From NCBI GenBank assembly GCA_029204225.1, contig CM055092.1:10567806-10631805 (forward strand): a DNA stretch of 64,000 bases, in the 5' to 3' direction. Every line of letters starts with the position of its first letter. Position 1 is the first letter of the stretch. The position numbers and the translations under genes are program-made. Positions 1-12,800 of the stretch are shown piece by piece. The DNA is from Diphasiastrum complanatum (lineage: Eukaryota > Streptophyta > Lycopodiopsida > Lycopodiales > Lycopodiaceae). The notes below the pieces were generated by a model. It worked only from the letters and a program-made list of their open reading frames with translations, made no database searches and was not told the origin of the DNA.

Positions 1-1316
1 TGCCTAAAAACATCCGCCATGAACTCAAATCAGTCGACCTTTATGATCAACTTAAAGATGTGATGACCGATGCTATCCGTGAAGAAGACGAAGCTTCCGA
101 CGATGACTTTGACCATCGTGAAAAGAAATCTAAGAATTCAGACCGTCCTAATCACCCGAAGTCTGATAATATTGCTCAGTCTTCTGAACTTCTACATCAA
201 ATGGAAACCTGGCAAAAATCTCAACAATCTCATATGGATAAACTCACTGCCGATTTCCAAACCACCATGAAACATATTGCTGAGAAACCCTTTCCAGCAA
301 GGGAAAATGTCTGGTGTCCAATCTACTCATAGCATCACACTGCTAATGAATGCCCTCAACTGCAAAATCATTTCCCAGCAGCCACCAGACCCACCATTTA
401 TCGAGCTTACTGCCCTTACCTGCCACAACAACCTGTGCCACGACCAGGGGTTTACCAACCACGACCACTTGCACCAAATCAATACCCATCCCCACGTCAA
501 CAGTTTGTTGTTAACCAACCTGCCCCACAAAATGTTGTCCATTATCTTGATCCGAATACCATCGATTAGGCCACCTACTATGTGGAAGACAATACTCAAC
601 CGCAATACTCTACTGAAATTGTTGTTTATTATACCTATGATTCTAATGCTCAACCGGTGGATCCCAATGCCCAAGCTTACAATCCAAGCCAAGCGGTCTT
701 TGCCGCACATCAACTACCCGCAATACGAGGATGCTTTATCTATGCAGGTAAACATCCTAGTATTCGTTGCCCAGATAAACTCCGCTTTCCTCTAGCTTGT
801 GAAAACTGCGGTATTGAACATCACGTGAAGGACTGCCCATTCCGATCTAATCCAGCCACTCCTGTCTGTTCAGTGCAAGTAGAAACCTTACCAATCGAAA
901 CACATCCTGCTTGGCTCTTGACTCGGACACAAACCCAACGCCAAGCCCCTACACTTGCACCCAACAAAACTCAATCGCAGGCTGTTCCTCCAAGTGATGA
1001 TTCAACCCCGATAGTTTACCCTCACCCATCTGAAGAAATTCGGCTGCATCATGAGTATTGCCAGCAAATCTGCAATGCCAACCAACGATCTTCTTCTTCC
1101 CATAAAGTACCTCACAAGCTCTTTGAAAGCAAAACCCTTGAAGGTACCAAAGTTTGGCGAGATTTACTACAAGCCAATGTCACTCTTCCCTTCCATCTAC
1201 TCTGGAAGCATGCTGGCTAGTGGAAACAACATATCCAATCCAACACCACCACCATTATTGACGAATTGCCTGAAATGCCCTTACATCTAACCAATCCACT
1301 CATCGAATGAGGCAAC
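1..1316 (+). pseudogene. Ty3/gypsy (Tat-like) gag, decayed
   Basis: This is the C-terminal part of a retrotransposon gag, entering from the left edge and broken by several stops and frame changes. It would have formed the particle and bound RNA. Three evenly built zinc-knuckle-like motifs (C-x2-[Y/C]-x3-H-x4-C) lie at 315-353, 732-770 and 798-836; two have Tyr in place of the second Cys and the first carries an in-frame TAG. Between them is a Pro/Gln-rich linker. The same VWC-x-IY...ECPQL motif recurs on the minus strand at 12664-12702, so this is a family in this genome. Assignment rests on its position upstream of the protease and RT in the same orientation. The Tat lineage is inferred from the RT downstream. 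Confidence 0.7.
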
Positions 1317-1324
1317 ATCAAAAT

Positions 1325-1817
1325 CCCAGCTACCCATCATCAATCCCGTGAAGTTTTAGCAGTACTCGATGGAGGTTCCGGGGTTAATATCATTTCCACA
1401 TCCCTCATGATGGAATGGAATCTGAGAGACAAGCTAGCCAAACCTACTTGTCAGCTTCGGATGGCTGATCAAAGTGTGGTCTGACCTACTGGTTTCCTTC
1501 CGCAGGTGTTGATTAAACTAGGAGGTCTCAAGTTTTCTGTTGATCTTGTAGTACTTGATATTCCCAATAATGCCTATTCTTATGAATTACTACTTGGTCG
1601 TCCGTGGCTCACCAATGCACGAGTCCTTCATGACTGGAGCAAAGGTCGAGTCACTTTTGAAAATCGTGACAGTTCTGTCACCATTGACTCAACGGGTAAA
1701 CTCAAACCTGCACGCATCCATGACGAGGGATCCTCAACCACCAACTCAGTATTTGAGCCATACCAGTCCAGCCACGAAAAAGGTCATTATGTTAAATCTA
1801 CTGATATGATAAACTAG
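1325..1817 (+). pseudogene. Ty3/gypsy aspartic protease domain, decayed
   Basis: Retroviral-type aspartic protease, which would cleave the gag-pol polyprotein. The active-site block reads VLAVLDGGSGVNI around 1350-1390, with D-G-G in place of the usual D-[ST]-G, and the C-terminal flap/dimer region reads ELLLGRPWL near 1590. An in-frame TGA at about 1483 separates the halves. It lies between gag and RT, as expected for gypsy. The Ser/Thr to Gly change at the active site may by itself reduce activity. Confidence 0.72.
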
Positions 1818-2072
1818 AGTCACAGTCTAGCTACCATTGATTGTGTGAATGCCGATTGCTGAGCTCAACATCAGGATAATTGTACCTCTCCACACCCGAT
1901 CGATCACGACCAATTACCTGATCTGGATACACCCATCATCAATATCAATTTTATTGATATTCTTCCACACCATGATGAGCTGCTAAATGTTGCATAGCTA
2001 CCTACTAATGAATCAGACGATTTATTCATTGATGACGAGAACGTCTCACGAATTCAGAATTGCCCAGAAGAT

Positions 2073-3958
2073 ATGAACATTTATGATATTCAGATCCTCA
2101 ACTATATGGAAGCACTTCTCCCGAAGACCTATTCGCAACATGCTTCCAAGGTGGAATCTGTTGCCAAGGTTGCAATTGAAAAACCTGAGACAAAATTCTA
2201 CCGTCCCAAATGCCCACACTATCCAAGGGATCTACGTGAGGAGGAGACTATCTTTCAAATTGATGACGAGATCCTCCATGACATACCAACTGTCTCTCCA
2301 CCACCGAAACCTCAACCACGTGATCATACTATGAAAGAGAAAATGAAAAAACCACTTCAAATTCAACTGCCAGGTGACCTCACCATTGTTTGGGAAGTTC
2401 CTGAGATTGCCTCTAGCCCTACACCAGTCCCTGAAAGAGCACCATCTTGGCAAGATAATGGCAAAGCCCCCCTCGAACCTCTAGCCCATGATGTTCCTGC
2501 ATACTTTAAGGACTATACGATCGAGTATGTCACAATCAAATTACCCCAAGCTCAACGTGAGCCCACTGGTAATTCACCCTATGAAGGCCCTGCACAAACC
2601 ATAATCCTTTTCCTGAGTGAGCCAAATGAAACCAACGAATATCTTGTCCAAGTCGGAGTTCATCTCAATCGCGAACAACGAAGACGTCTTGAAAAGCTCT
2701 TGCGAAAATATCGACATATCTTTGCCTGGACCTATAAAGACATGAAAGGCGTCTCACCCCAAGTAGCTGTGCATCGTATCCCGCTTAAACCGGGTGCGAG
2801 GCCCACTGCGAGTCATCCATATAGATGCAATCTCATCTATAAGCCCAAGATCAAAGAAGAATTACAACGCCTCTTAGATGCGGGATTTATCTATGAAATT
2901 GAGCATACTGAGTGGGTCTCCCCAATTGTCATCGTCCCCAAGAAAAATGGAAAACTCCGGATCTATGTCGATTTTAAGAAACTTAATGTCGTCACTGAAC
3001 GTGATCATTTTCCACTACCTTTCGGAGAATCCATCTTAGAAAATCTAGCAGGAGATGAGGCTTACTCCTTCTTAGATGGCTTTAGCGGATATAATATGAT
3101 CCAAATCGCTGAAGAGGATCAACACAAAACCGCCTTTGTCACGGAATGGGCCCAACCTTTTGCTGGAAAGTCATGCCTTTTGGTCTTTGCAATGCTCCTA
3201 GCACCTTCCAACGTGTTATGCAAGCGGCCTTTTCTCAACAGATGGGCGATACCTTAGAAGTTTACTTGGACGATTTAGGAGCAGATTCCGAAGAAATACG
3301 TCATCTGTCTATGCTCAAAAAAAAATTTATCCAATGTCAACGCTTCGGTATCTCTCTTAATCCTGAAAAATGCCAAATTTTGGTAACCCATGGTATTGTG
3401 TTAGGACATATTATCTCACGAAATGGCATTGCCACTGACCCTGAAAAGATCCTTATCATTCAAAATCTACCGGAACCGCATACGATACGTGAAGTTTACT
3501 CCTTCCTTGGCCACGCCAACTACTATCGGTGCTTTATTTTTTATTTCGCTAACAAAGCATGCTTAATCTACAAAGTAGTTGTAGTTCCCAAATGGATAGA
3601 TGAACAACGCGTCACCTTTAATCAACTCAAAGAAACCCTTACCAATGCACCCATCCTCCGGGCTCCTGATTATTCTAAAGAATTCCATGTGCATACTGAT
3701 GCATCCAAGTATGCCATTGGAGCAGTGCTCACCCAACCAGGAGAATTCAAAAAGGACTACCCAATTTGTTTTCTTAGTCGACAATTGATACCTGCCAAAG
3801 TCAATTATACCACTACCAAACGCGAAGGATTGGCAATGGTATATGCGGTTCAGAAGTTTTGCCATTATCTTCTAGGAAAAGTCTTTGCGTTCTTCACTGA
3901 TCATCAAGCACTGTTGTATCTCATCAACAAGACCTGCACCACTGGCCATATTACTAGA
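2073..3958 (+). pseudogene. Ty3/gypsy reverse transcriptase - RNase H, frameshifted
   Basis: This is the polymerase and RNase H part of the first gypsy element. The fingers/palm are clear: FAWTYKDMKGVSP near 2725, VSPIVIVPKKNGKLRIYVDF at about 2920-2980, FLDGFSGYNMIQ near 3080. A frameshift near 3149 moves the reading to the next frame, where WKVMPFGLCNAPSTFQ and the YLDD catalytic box (3263-3274) follow, then FLGHANYYR near 3505. RNase H begins with HTDASKYAIGAVLTQ near 3690 and ends at TDHQALLYL near 3900. The FAW-Y-DM motif and domain order resemble plant Tat-type elements (family knowledge). At about 3955 the sequence jumps into the integrase C-terminal half. Confidence 0.88.
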
Positions 3959-4565
3959 TGTACATCGCAAAAGTTCCCCATAGTATCCACGCTGCAATGG
4001 CCAGGCAGAATCCACCAATAAAATCCTATGTGAAATTCTCACCAAAACCGTCGAATCCAGCCGATCTGATTGGGAACTCAAACTCCATGCTGCTCTTTGG
4101 GCTTATCGCACCACCCCGAAGCGAGCTACAGGCTTAACCCCTTTCCAGCTCACATATGGCCAAGAAGCCGTTATGCCTGTGGAATTCCATATCCCCTCCC
4201 TTCGAGTAGCCTATAACCTTGAGCTCAATATTCCTCAGAATCTAGCAAATAGGTTATTCCATCTGGAGCAACTCTGTGAAACACGACGAATCAGCATCCA
4301 TGCTCAACAAGTCCACAAACGACGACAAAAAGCATGGCATGATCGATCATTGAAACTTAGAGATTTCCAGGTTGGAGATAAGGTCCTGCTATATCAGGCC
4401 AAAGCCTTCAAAGGCAAACTGAAATTTTTTGGCATCATTAAAAAAATCTTTGCCTCTGGATATGTCCAACTCCAATCTCTTCAAGGTGATATCCTCGACA
4501 TTGTGGTCAATGGGAGTCGACTGAAAAAGTACAACGAACCCTGCTTTTATCTTGATATGTATTAG
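3959..4565 (+). pseudogene. Ty3/gypsy integrase C-terminal half (N-terminal half deleted)
   Basis: Integrase would insert the cDNA into the genome. What remains starts with NGQAESTNK (near 3994), which holds the catalytic Glu of the DDE triad, continues with ALWAYRTTPKRATGLTPF, and ends with the basic C-terminal domain (GDKVLLYQAKAFKGKLKFF, 4378-4430) to the stop at 4563-4565. The zinc-binding domain and both catalytic Asp residues are absent, so a deletion fused the end of RNase H to mid-integrase. There is a frame change near 4021 and another before 4173. Confidence 0.83.
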
Positions 4566-5240
4566 TTGTTTTCTTTCCTACTGTATTTTCTTCTTTTTTA
4601 TTGTCTGCATGCCATTTCGACAATATTTTTGCTGAGCTTTCTTGTTCCACCCATCAAGATACTATCAGATCAAGTATACCAACAGTCTTTTCTGAGAAAA
4701 CCACAAAAAAAGTCATTAGTTTCAGACGAAAGTTTTTCACAACATCTCAGATAGAATTCGCCTGACCCCTTTTTCACAGAGAACAATTCATTTTTGGCCT
4801 CCGCAAATTCTGTCTCAGACACAAAAATGTCTAAAAAGAGAAAAAATTTAGTTTTCTTCATCAGATATCCATTCTTCGAATTTGCAGACAATTTGTTGGA
4901 GCTCAATTTGATCCTCACGATTTTTCTATTATCTCTGCGAATTCTGATCAGATACATTTTTGCACTATCAGACGTTTTCTCTCTTTTGGCAATAAAAAAT
5001 CACTTACAGGAATTCGCGGGCTCCCAGAACGTTGCTTCAAAATTCGCGACCATCACTACCAAATCGTGGACACTGAGGATGATTTCTGGGTGAAGTCGCA
5101 AATTCCTACCCAAAAAAAAGTCTATATATAGGCCTCCACCTTCTCTCCACGAGTTCATTTTAGATTGCTGCTCTCGAGTTCATGCCAAATTTTTTTCAAA
5201 ATTTTCAAAATTCTTAGAGCAATCTAAAATCACTGCTACC
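4566..5240 (+). promoter_or_regulatory. possible 3' LTR or promoter region with TATA box
   Basis: No coding sequence is evident. The stretch follows the integrase stop directly, as a 3' LTR would, and contains a TATATATA box at 5123-5130 followed by a CT-rich leader and an ATG at 5241. LTR ends (TG...CA) and a polypurine tract could not be fixed, because the 5' LTR partner lies outside the window. It may be either the LTR of the first element or the promoter of the following ORF. Confidence 0.3.
5123..5130 (+). promoter_or_regulatory. TATA box candidate
   Basis: TATATATA lies 111 bases upstream of the ATG at 5241 in a pyrimidine-rich context typical of plant core promoters. The nearest reading frame it could drive is the ORF at 5241-5790. 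Confidence 0.4.
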
Positions 5241-5790
5241 ATGGCTTCCAGCGATTCCTAGCTGAGCTTGCATCGCCCTAAACCCCCTTGTCCTTCTTCA
5301 GGGGATATAATCATGATCTATCTTAAGAATTACGCCGAGCAGCTCACACTGGCCAAGGATATTCTCACCAACCTTGGATTTGATCTAACAATTTTTCGGA
5401 ACCAGCAGAGTGAGAGCCTCATCCGAGTAGCCTACTCGACCTATTCGAATGAGTTCCAAACTTTTTGGATTACATCCAAGAGTGGCAGCTATTCTATTAT
5501 CAATGTCTCTCCTGGGGATCTTCAGAGCGTCGGCTTTCCTAATCTCGGAGAGACAATCCATGGAAAGGGCACTAGCTATGATGCCAAGTACTTCACAAAG
5601 TTTCTGATAGACGACGGCAAAACCATTGCCCAAACCAATGACGGGATCGCTATCCGCCTCATCACGGATCCCCATCTACGGGCCGCCTCAGAGATCCTCG
5701 TCACCATGGTCGCATTACATACCACCAAGATGGATCGCATCCCACCGAGCAATCTCTTTTCTCTGACCCTCACCATGGATGACCCCATCC
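5241..5790 (+). pseudogene. unidentified ORF behind a TATA box, broken at both ends
   Basis: I do not recognise this protein. An ATG at 5241 opens a frame reading MASSDS, stops at TAG (5259-5261), and then continues in the same frame for about 175 codons. The long open run has balanced composition and no membrane segment, with stretches such as LTLAKDILTNLGFDL and SGSYSIINVSPGDLQSVGF that look like ordinary folded protein. From about 5795 the nominal ORF is reading the antisense of a gypsy integrase, so its true end was removed by that fragment. The open frame of more than 500 bases suggests former coding capacity. It could be a captured host gene, an extra ORF of the upstream Tat-like element, or a separate pseudogene. 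Confidence 0.4.
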
Positions 5791-5794
5791 TCCA

Positions 5795-7255
5795 TCGTCT
5801 GATTGGTCCTTTCCTTTTGACCGTCTGATTCCGGATGATCTGTAGAACTCATACTTAAAGTTGTTTCCAACTTTTCAAATACTGCTTGCCAAAAATTCCC
5901 AGTGAATTTTCAAATTGCAAGGCAGCCCGTATAGTCAAAAAAGCTTCTCAACAAACAGTTGAGCTAGTTTTGAAGCTTTAACAGTAGTTTTTGTTGGGAT
6001 AAATTGAGCAAAACTTCGTAAGTCTGTCAACAATGACCCAAACCGAATCGTGGCCCTTCCCTGTACGTGGAAGCCCGACCACAAAATCCATAGATATACT
6101 TTTCCCACTTTCCGGTAGGAATATCTAAAGGATGTAATAGGCCACTAGCTTTTAGCCTCTCTGTTTTATTTAACTGGCACTTAGTACATCTAAGTACATA
6201 GGCCTCTACCTGACTTTTCATCTTAGGCCACCAAAATTGCCTTCGAACTAAGTCAAGTGTTCTTTGTATACCCGGATGTCCTGCGCATGGACTATCATGA
6301 CACTCATGCAAGATTTGGGCCCTCTCCGGTACACACACCTTTCCTTTACGAAACAAAATCTTGTTTCGAATTAGGAAATCCATTTCAGTCTTTCCCTGAT
6401 TCGAGGAATCTTGCAAACCTGAATCGACCCCCGAAAGTACTTGTTGCCAATACTTTCCAAAAAAAGGATCGGACTCATATAGTCCTTGAAGAGACTGAAA
6501 CAACTCCGGTTCTATAACAGTAAAGCACAACTGATTAATAATCGGTAACCGACTCAAAGCATCCCCTAGAGTATTTTGACTTCCTTTACAATAACGTATA
6601 GAAAAGTCAAAGATTTGCATCAGCTCAGCCCATCTAGCTTGCCTCCCCTTTAAATCTGTAGCATCACAGAAATATCGAAGAGTCTGATGATTCGTCAAAA
6701 CTTCAAATCTGGCTCCATACAAATAATGTCGCCAAATTTTCAAAGAATGAACAATTGCAAACAGTTCCTTCTCATAGGTACAATACCTAGACTGAGTAGG
6801 ATTGAGTTTCTTGCTTTCATAAGCCACAGGATGTCCATCCTGCATCAAAACAACTCCAATAGCAAAATCACTGGCATCGGTCCTAACCACAAAAGCCTTA
6901 TTAGGATCGCCAATGATTAGTATTGGTGCCGAAGTGACACTTTTCTTAAGCAACTCAAAACAATAATTCATATCCTCCGTTCACACCACTAGTGGACTCT
7001 TAGCCCTCCGTCTTAGCTTCTTATAGCTTTTAAGGCCTAGGTAAGGGGAAATGCCAGTCGAGCAAATTGGGGAATATGCCAACGGAAAAATCTTACAAAC
7101 CCCAAGAAAGACTTGATTTTCCGAATTGTGGTGAAAATAGGCCAATCAATAACCCTCTGGATACGATCGGCCTCAATCTCCACTCCCCATTCGAAAATCT
7201 TATGCCCCAATTAGGTTCATGGCAAAGTATTTGTTCCAAACATTTAGCCAAGAAC
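5795..7255 (-). pseudogene. Ty3/gypsy pol fragment: RT end - RNase H - integrase, decayed
   Basis: Read on the minus strand, 7230-6972 gives the RT thumb (IKSFLGFVRFFR). Then 6971-6027 is a 314-codon open stretch with RNase H (VRTDASDFAIGVVLMQDG, YEKELFAIVHSLKIWRHYLYG, GDALSRLP) and the integrase H2C2 zinc finger (HECHDSPCAGHPGIQ ... CTKCQLNK). The catalytic core follows with frame changes: [10 protein letters not shown], then [15 protein letters not shown] at about 5845-5805. The fragment is truncated near 5795 inside the + strand ORF. The RT palm with the catalytic Asp pair is missing. Confidence 0.85.
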
Positions 7256-7660
7256 TTACCACCTGTAAGTTCCTATCCTTCTTCTCCCCTTAAACACTTT
7301 TACGGGAGGTGGAACTACATGCTTCTTCTGATTGGCTAACCTAGACTCTAAGTCTTGGTTTCTTTGATTAGTTTCAAGAAGCTGCTTATTAGTGGCTTGA
7401 ATTTGTTGGTATAAAAGTTCAAGAGCTTGTACCACATTGGATGGGTTTGATAGATCAAATGTTCTATGCATGTGAGATGGTGAAGAAGAAGAGCTTTGTT
7501 TGGAGTCACTTGAACTTGAGCTTGACACGAAGGATATTGGATGAGGCCACACGCTTGCAAGAATGAAGTTACAATGCAACACCCACATGAAAGGGCAAAT
7601 GTCCATAACTATAGGGTAAAGCCTTGCTTTGAGGGCTTTACGCATTTGAGGGAGCCTGCC
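7256..7660 (-). pseudogene. gypsy gag N-terminal fragment joined to RT end
   Basis: A minus frame at 7645-7256 carries a Ser-rich stretch followed by a helical, Gln/Asn/Leu-rich segment (QALELLYQQIQATNKQLLE) and PPPVKVFKGRRR. This is the pattern of chromovirus gag N-termini (coiled coil, then a P-x-F-x-G block), seen also at 42961-43150 and 57003-56700. It runs almost directly into the RT thumb, so the rest of gag, protease and most of RT have been deleted. Confidence 0.55.
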
Positions 7661-9041
7661 CTAGGGTTTTTCCCATAAATGACTCTAAAACTTGAACATC
7701 AAGTTTTACCGTATGTAAATTAGTAGCTATCTAATTGGGATTTTATTTTTTTTTGACATTTTTGGGATACATGTCAATCATCTCAGAGATCTTATGGGAT
7801 GAATTATGAGCATAATTGTTGATATGGGAATATTTCCATCATAGGAATTATGCTCATGATTACTTGCTTATCATGAATATAATTTTCTTCATGTGCCCTA
7901 GGGCAGATTCCCATAAAGGGATTTATGTTTAATGATGCCATGTCATTGTGAGGGACCAGGAAATTATGTCATATAAAGCTGAAAAAATCAAGGCAAGTGA
8001 TCTCTACCAGAGTTTATTCATTTATGCCACCTACACATGATAGCTACATGTCATAGGCCTCATCTCAAACATCAATAGCCTCTAAGCAGTGTACATAAGC
8101 CATTTACTCATAACAGTCTTCACATTTTTTTCATGTAAATGGAGACATGTTACCCCAAACAATGTTTCCACAAAGCCAACGAGACCATGCTCAACCCAGC
8201 TAGATCCACTATACACAAGACGCTATGCTTTATGTCTAATATGTTCACATGTCAACACATATTCAAGTGACAAATTTAACAACTTATGTGCTAAAACTAT
8301 GAAAAGATCCTCATGTGTATAGAAGTTTTTCAAATTATGCATTGCATTGCATGCAGAAAACAAATATGAATTGGCAATGAATCAGGAAATGCGTGAAATC
8401 ATTCATTCGTAGTGGAGGATGGGAGAGAATTTCTAAATCTTCCACTCTGGTTATAGCCATCAGAATTCCCAATTTCTCAATGCTTTGCCCATATTCTCAA
8501 CCAATGAGGATTATTCTCTTTGCATTATGCAGCATTGCAGATAGACACATATCATATGGAGGAATGTCTAGTATATTAACTGCAAATTCTTATACGTTAG
8601 CATTACCTTAGATACAGGAGTTCTCCAATCTAGTGTAACATGGTATACTGGACTCTGGAGTCTGGGCATACTGTCAAAGAAGGTACATCACAATGTAATT
8701 GAGAGAGCAGTAATTATTAGGACTCAGGAGGTATGGTACCACAACTTTACTAAGATTTTATGACGATGCAATACATAGCTCGTATATATGTGCGGTAGGG
8801 AAGAAAGAATGCTCAATTAGATTGGAGATTCTTATGATTTGTAATTATAACTTGGAACATTCAACTTTTCTAGCTTTCCACTGATCTATTTCTGAGAGAT
8901 AGGTGACTGTTTGTAGGTTCAGAGATGCACATATTTGGTTGAATATGAAACAAATTTTTTGTCTCTTCTCCATACAGTGAATCTATCAATAATCAGAAGA
9001 CATTGCTAAACTAGATTGTGATTAGATCCGGAGAGACATTC
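7661..9041. other. gene-free spacer downstream of the peroxidase gene
   Basis: AT-rich sequence with no convincing coding signal on either strand. The part nearest 9041 must contain the peroxidase 3' UTR and polyadenylation region (minus strand). The part near 7700-7960 may be leftover LTR of the gypsy fragment, but no ends could be recognised. Confidence 0.4.
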
Positions 9042-10471
<1,430 letters not shown>

Positions 10472-10504
10472 ATCTGAGAGGTGATGAGATAAATTAGATC
10501 AACA

Positions 10505-10512
10505 TTTGTATA
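10505..10512 (-). promoter_or_regulatory. TATA box candidate of the peroxidase gene
   Basis: Read on the minus strand as TATACAAA, about 60 bases upstream of the ATG at 10444 and 34 upstream of that at 10471. The spacing would place the transcription start close to 10475, which favours 10444 as the used start. Confidence 0.3.
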
Positions 10513-10519
10513 TGGACGA

Positions 10520-12534
10520 GCTTTTGAAGCATATCGACTTGATCAGCAAGTAGAACTTCTACAACAGCAAACCTTCATGGATGCTCTTTCTGAGAAATAC
10601 CTCATCCTCATAAAAGTCTGTAATCATTTGCTCTGAAGAAAAACGTATGTTCTATGATTTTGTCATAACTTACATTAGAATAAGCAGTAACTGTGAAATT
10701 TTAAGAGCTGAATTTGTCACATAAATTGAAAGCTACTAGAATCCCAGATACCATCTCCCTCTCTCACTGTTCAATGAAGTGGCGTGCAACTAATTACCTA
10801 TAGGCGATGGACAAGGCTGCCAGCGAGCCAGACACTGTATGTACTCATGTACTTGCCATGTCAGTGTGACTCTCTGACAGTCCAACTTGCTATTCCATTT
10901 CCATTTTCCTAGTGAGCTTCCCTGCAAGATACTGCCAAACAGGTATGACACCGAAAATTGAAAGCTTACTCGAAATCCTCTCCAATCTTTCATCTTTGGG
11001 TAGTACCCACAAAAATACCCAAACCGAGTCGATCTCAATTTGCACATAGTTTGTTGAATCTCTTGCAGCTGCAAATTAGCTTTGCCAGGAAGACAGCTAG
11101 ACAGGATCTTATCTTTTGCAGATAACTGGATCATGCCCATCTGCAGTGTTTCAGCATATCAGAGGAGGCGACGGAGCTGCATATCGACCGTTCAGTTGTG
11201 GGAGAGAAATTAGAATGATGCATGCATGCAGAGAGAAGGTACAAGGAGGGTGACCCGTTATCTCAAATAGTGTGCATTTTCACGGGTGCATCTCTTGCTA
11301 GCCACCTTTTTTGCGTGTTTGCACCAACAACTTGTGAGTGCGCCAAATTTTGCACGTACTTCATGTTCATGCACCCCAATTCTGATGACCCATCAACTAA
11401 CCCAGATCCCCTATGGCCCCACTCTCATCATCCAAGGGTGGAATATGCTTCATAGATGTCATCACAATTTCTTCATCAATCAAGATCTTCAGCTTTGCCA
11501 CAGTAGCCTTCTTACGCTGAACCATGTGAGGGACACATGGGAGATTGACCCTGACGACTTCATCAAATATCAATCATCAAGGCAAGTTCTTCAATCATCC
11601 ATCATCTATCATCAATCATCAATGGGGGTTTTTCTTCCACCGAGTCGGCTAGGGTGGGGCCCTACTTTTACCTTGATTCTAGATCTTCTCTTGAACTCCT
11701 ACTTGCACTGTCGGATGAGGGCGGGCCTTACCTTCACCCTAACTCAACAAGCTCTTCCCCAAAACTCCTACTCGTACCTCGAGTCATGATTTCTCCAAAA
11801 CTCTTAGTATGTGAGCGATGCAACATGTCATGGAGATCATCTCCTTTTGATCATAGAGTAGTTGCAATTGGCTAGAAGATTAATACGGCCTTGACCGTAA
11901 CTTCTCCTTTGACATGGCATTAACATTATGACTCCAGAGTCCTTTCGCTAAGCCATGACATTTTTCTCAATACCGCCAAACACCATTGAGCATCACCATT
12001 TCTTTATCACTTTATCTTTGAAGTCCCTCAAATACAATCTATGGACCAAAGGTCATTCAATTGAATGATTACCACAATGAAATTCTACAATATGTAACAT
12101 ATCCTACAAATACCCATTGATCAATATTACTAGTTGATATGAAAAAGGGTTTCAAAAATCCAACTCAATTCTTAGGACAAAACTTAAGTAGGGGCCATGT
12201 CAAGTGCCAATATTGAGCATGCAACTAATTCATATTTTGATCAGGCTTCATAGGGCCAACACGATGTGTTTGCCTTAATAGATGAAGGTGGACTTGTCTT
12301 TAGAGCCCTCAAGCTACCTAACAAAGTTAACCAATAGTTTGAGACCAAACTAGTCTTGAAGCATAGTTATCTATAGTAGTCTTTTTCTGATAGTTGATTG
12401 CCATCAGTGGATGGGTCTTTTGGCTCATTTTCATTTAAAGTGTTTTCATACTAGTCACTTTGGTTATCGTACTCTTAATCATTTCCATCCCATTGATTTT
12501 CATAATCAGACATATATATATTATCAGTGTCCCC
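10520..12534. other. upstream region of the peroxidase gene, no gene recognised
   Basis: Regulatory or intergenic sequence. A 116-codon minus ORF at 11140-10790 has no recognisable domain, and no transposon ends are evident. Around 11560-11625 there is an ATCATCA-rich patch, and 11640-11790 holds two loosely similar CTCCTAC-containing segments. Confidence 0.35.
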
Positions 12535-12800
12535 CCCTGGTTATCCCATCTGGTCATACCGTTGCTGAATTATCCGAGGATTGAAGTTGCAAAAAGCAGT
12601 CTCATGATCAGGCGAATTATACAAATGGCATATACTGATTTCCATTCGTTTTTTCAATTGAGGACACTCATTCACTGTGTGATTTCTTGTATAAATAGAA
12701 CACCAGACATTTTCCCTGGTAGGAAAAGTCTTTGCAAATTTCTCAGGTTCCTTGTTCGCTTGTCCATGGAAATCTTCCAATGCTTTGATCTTCTATAGAC
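12535..12800 (-). pseudogene. Tat-like gypsy gag fragment
   Basis: The minus frame at 12780-12541 reads VWCSIYTRNHTVNECPQL with the same C-x2-Y-x3-H-x4-C knuckle (12702-12664) as the gag at 315-353 on the plus strand, preceded by a similar FPTRENVWC lead-in. A second C-x2-Y-x4-H-x4-C motif follows (ICHLYNSPDHETAFC). No pol flanks it, so it is an isolated fragment of a second copy of the same family. Confidence 0.65.

Noticed and set aside
2073-3958. Endogenous pararetrovirus instead of retrotransposon
   Set aside because: RT is followed by RNase H and integrase and preceded by gag/protease of gypsy type; plant pararetroviruses lack integrase.
10790-11140. 116-codon minus ORF upstream of the peroxidase
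   Set aside because: No recognisable domain or splice context; likely chance.
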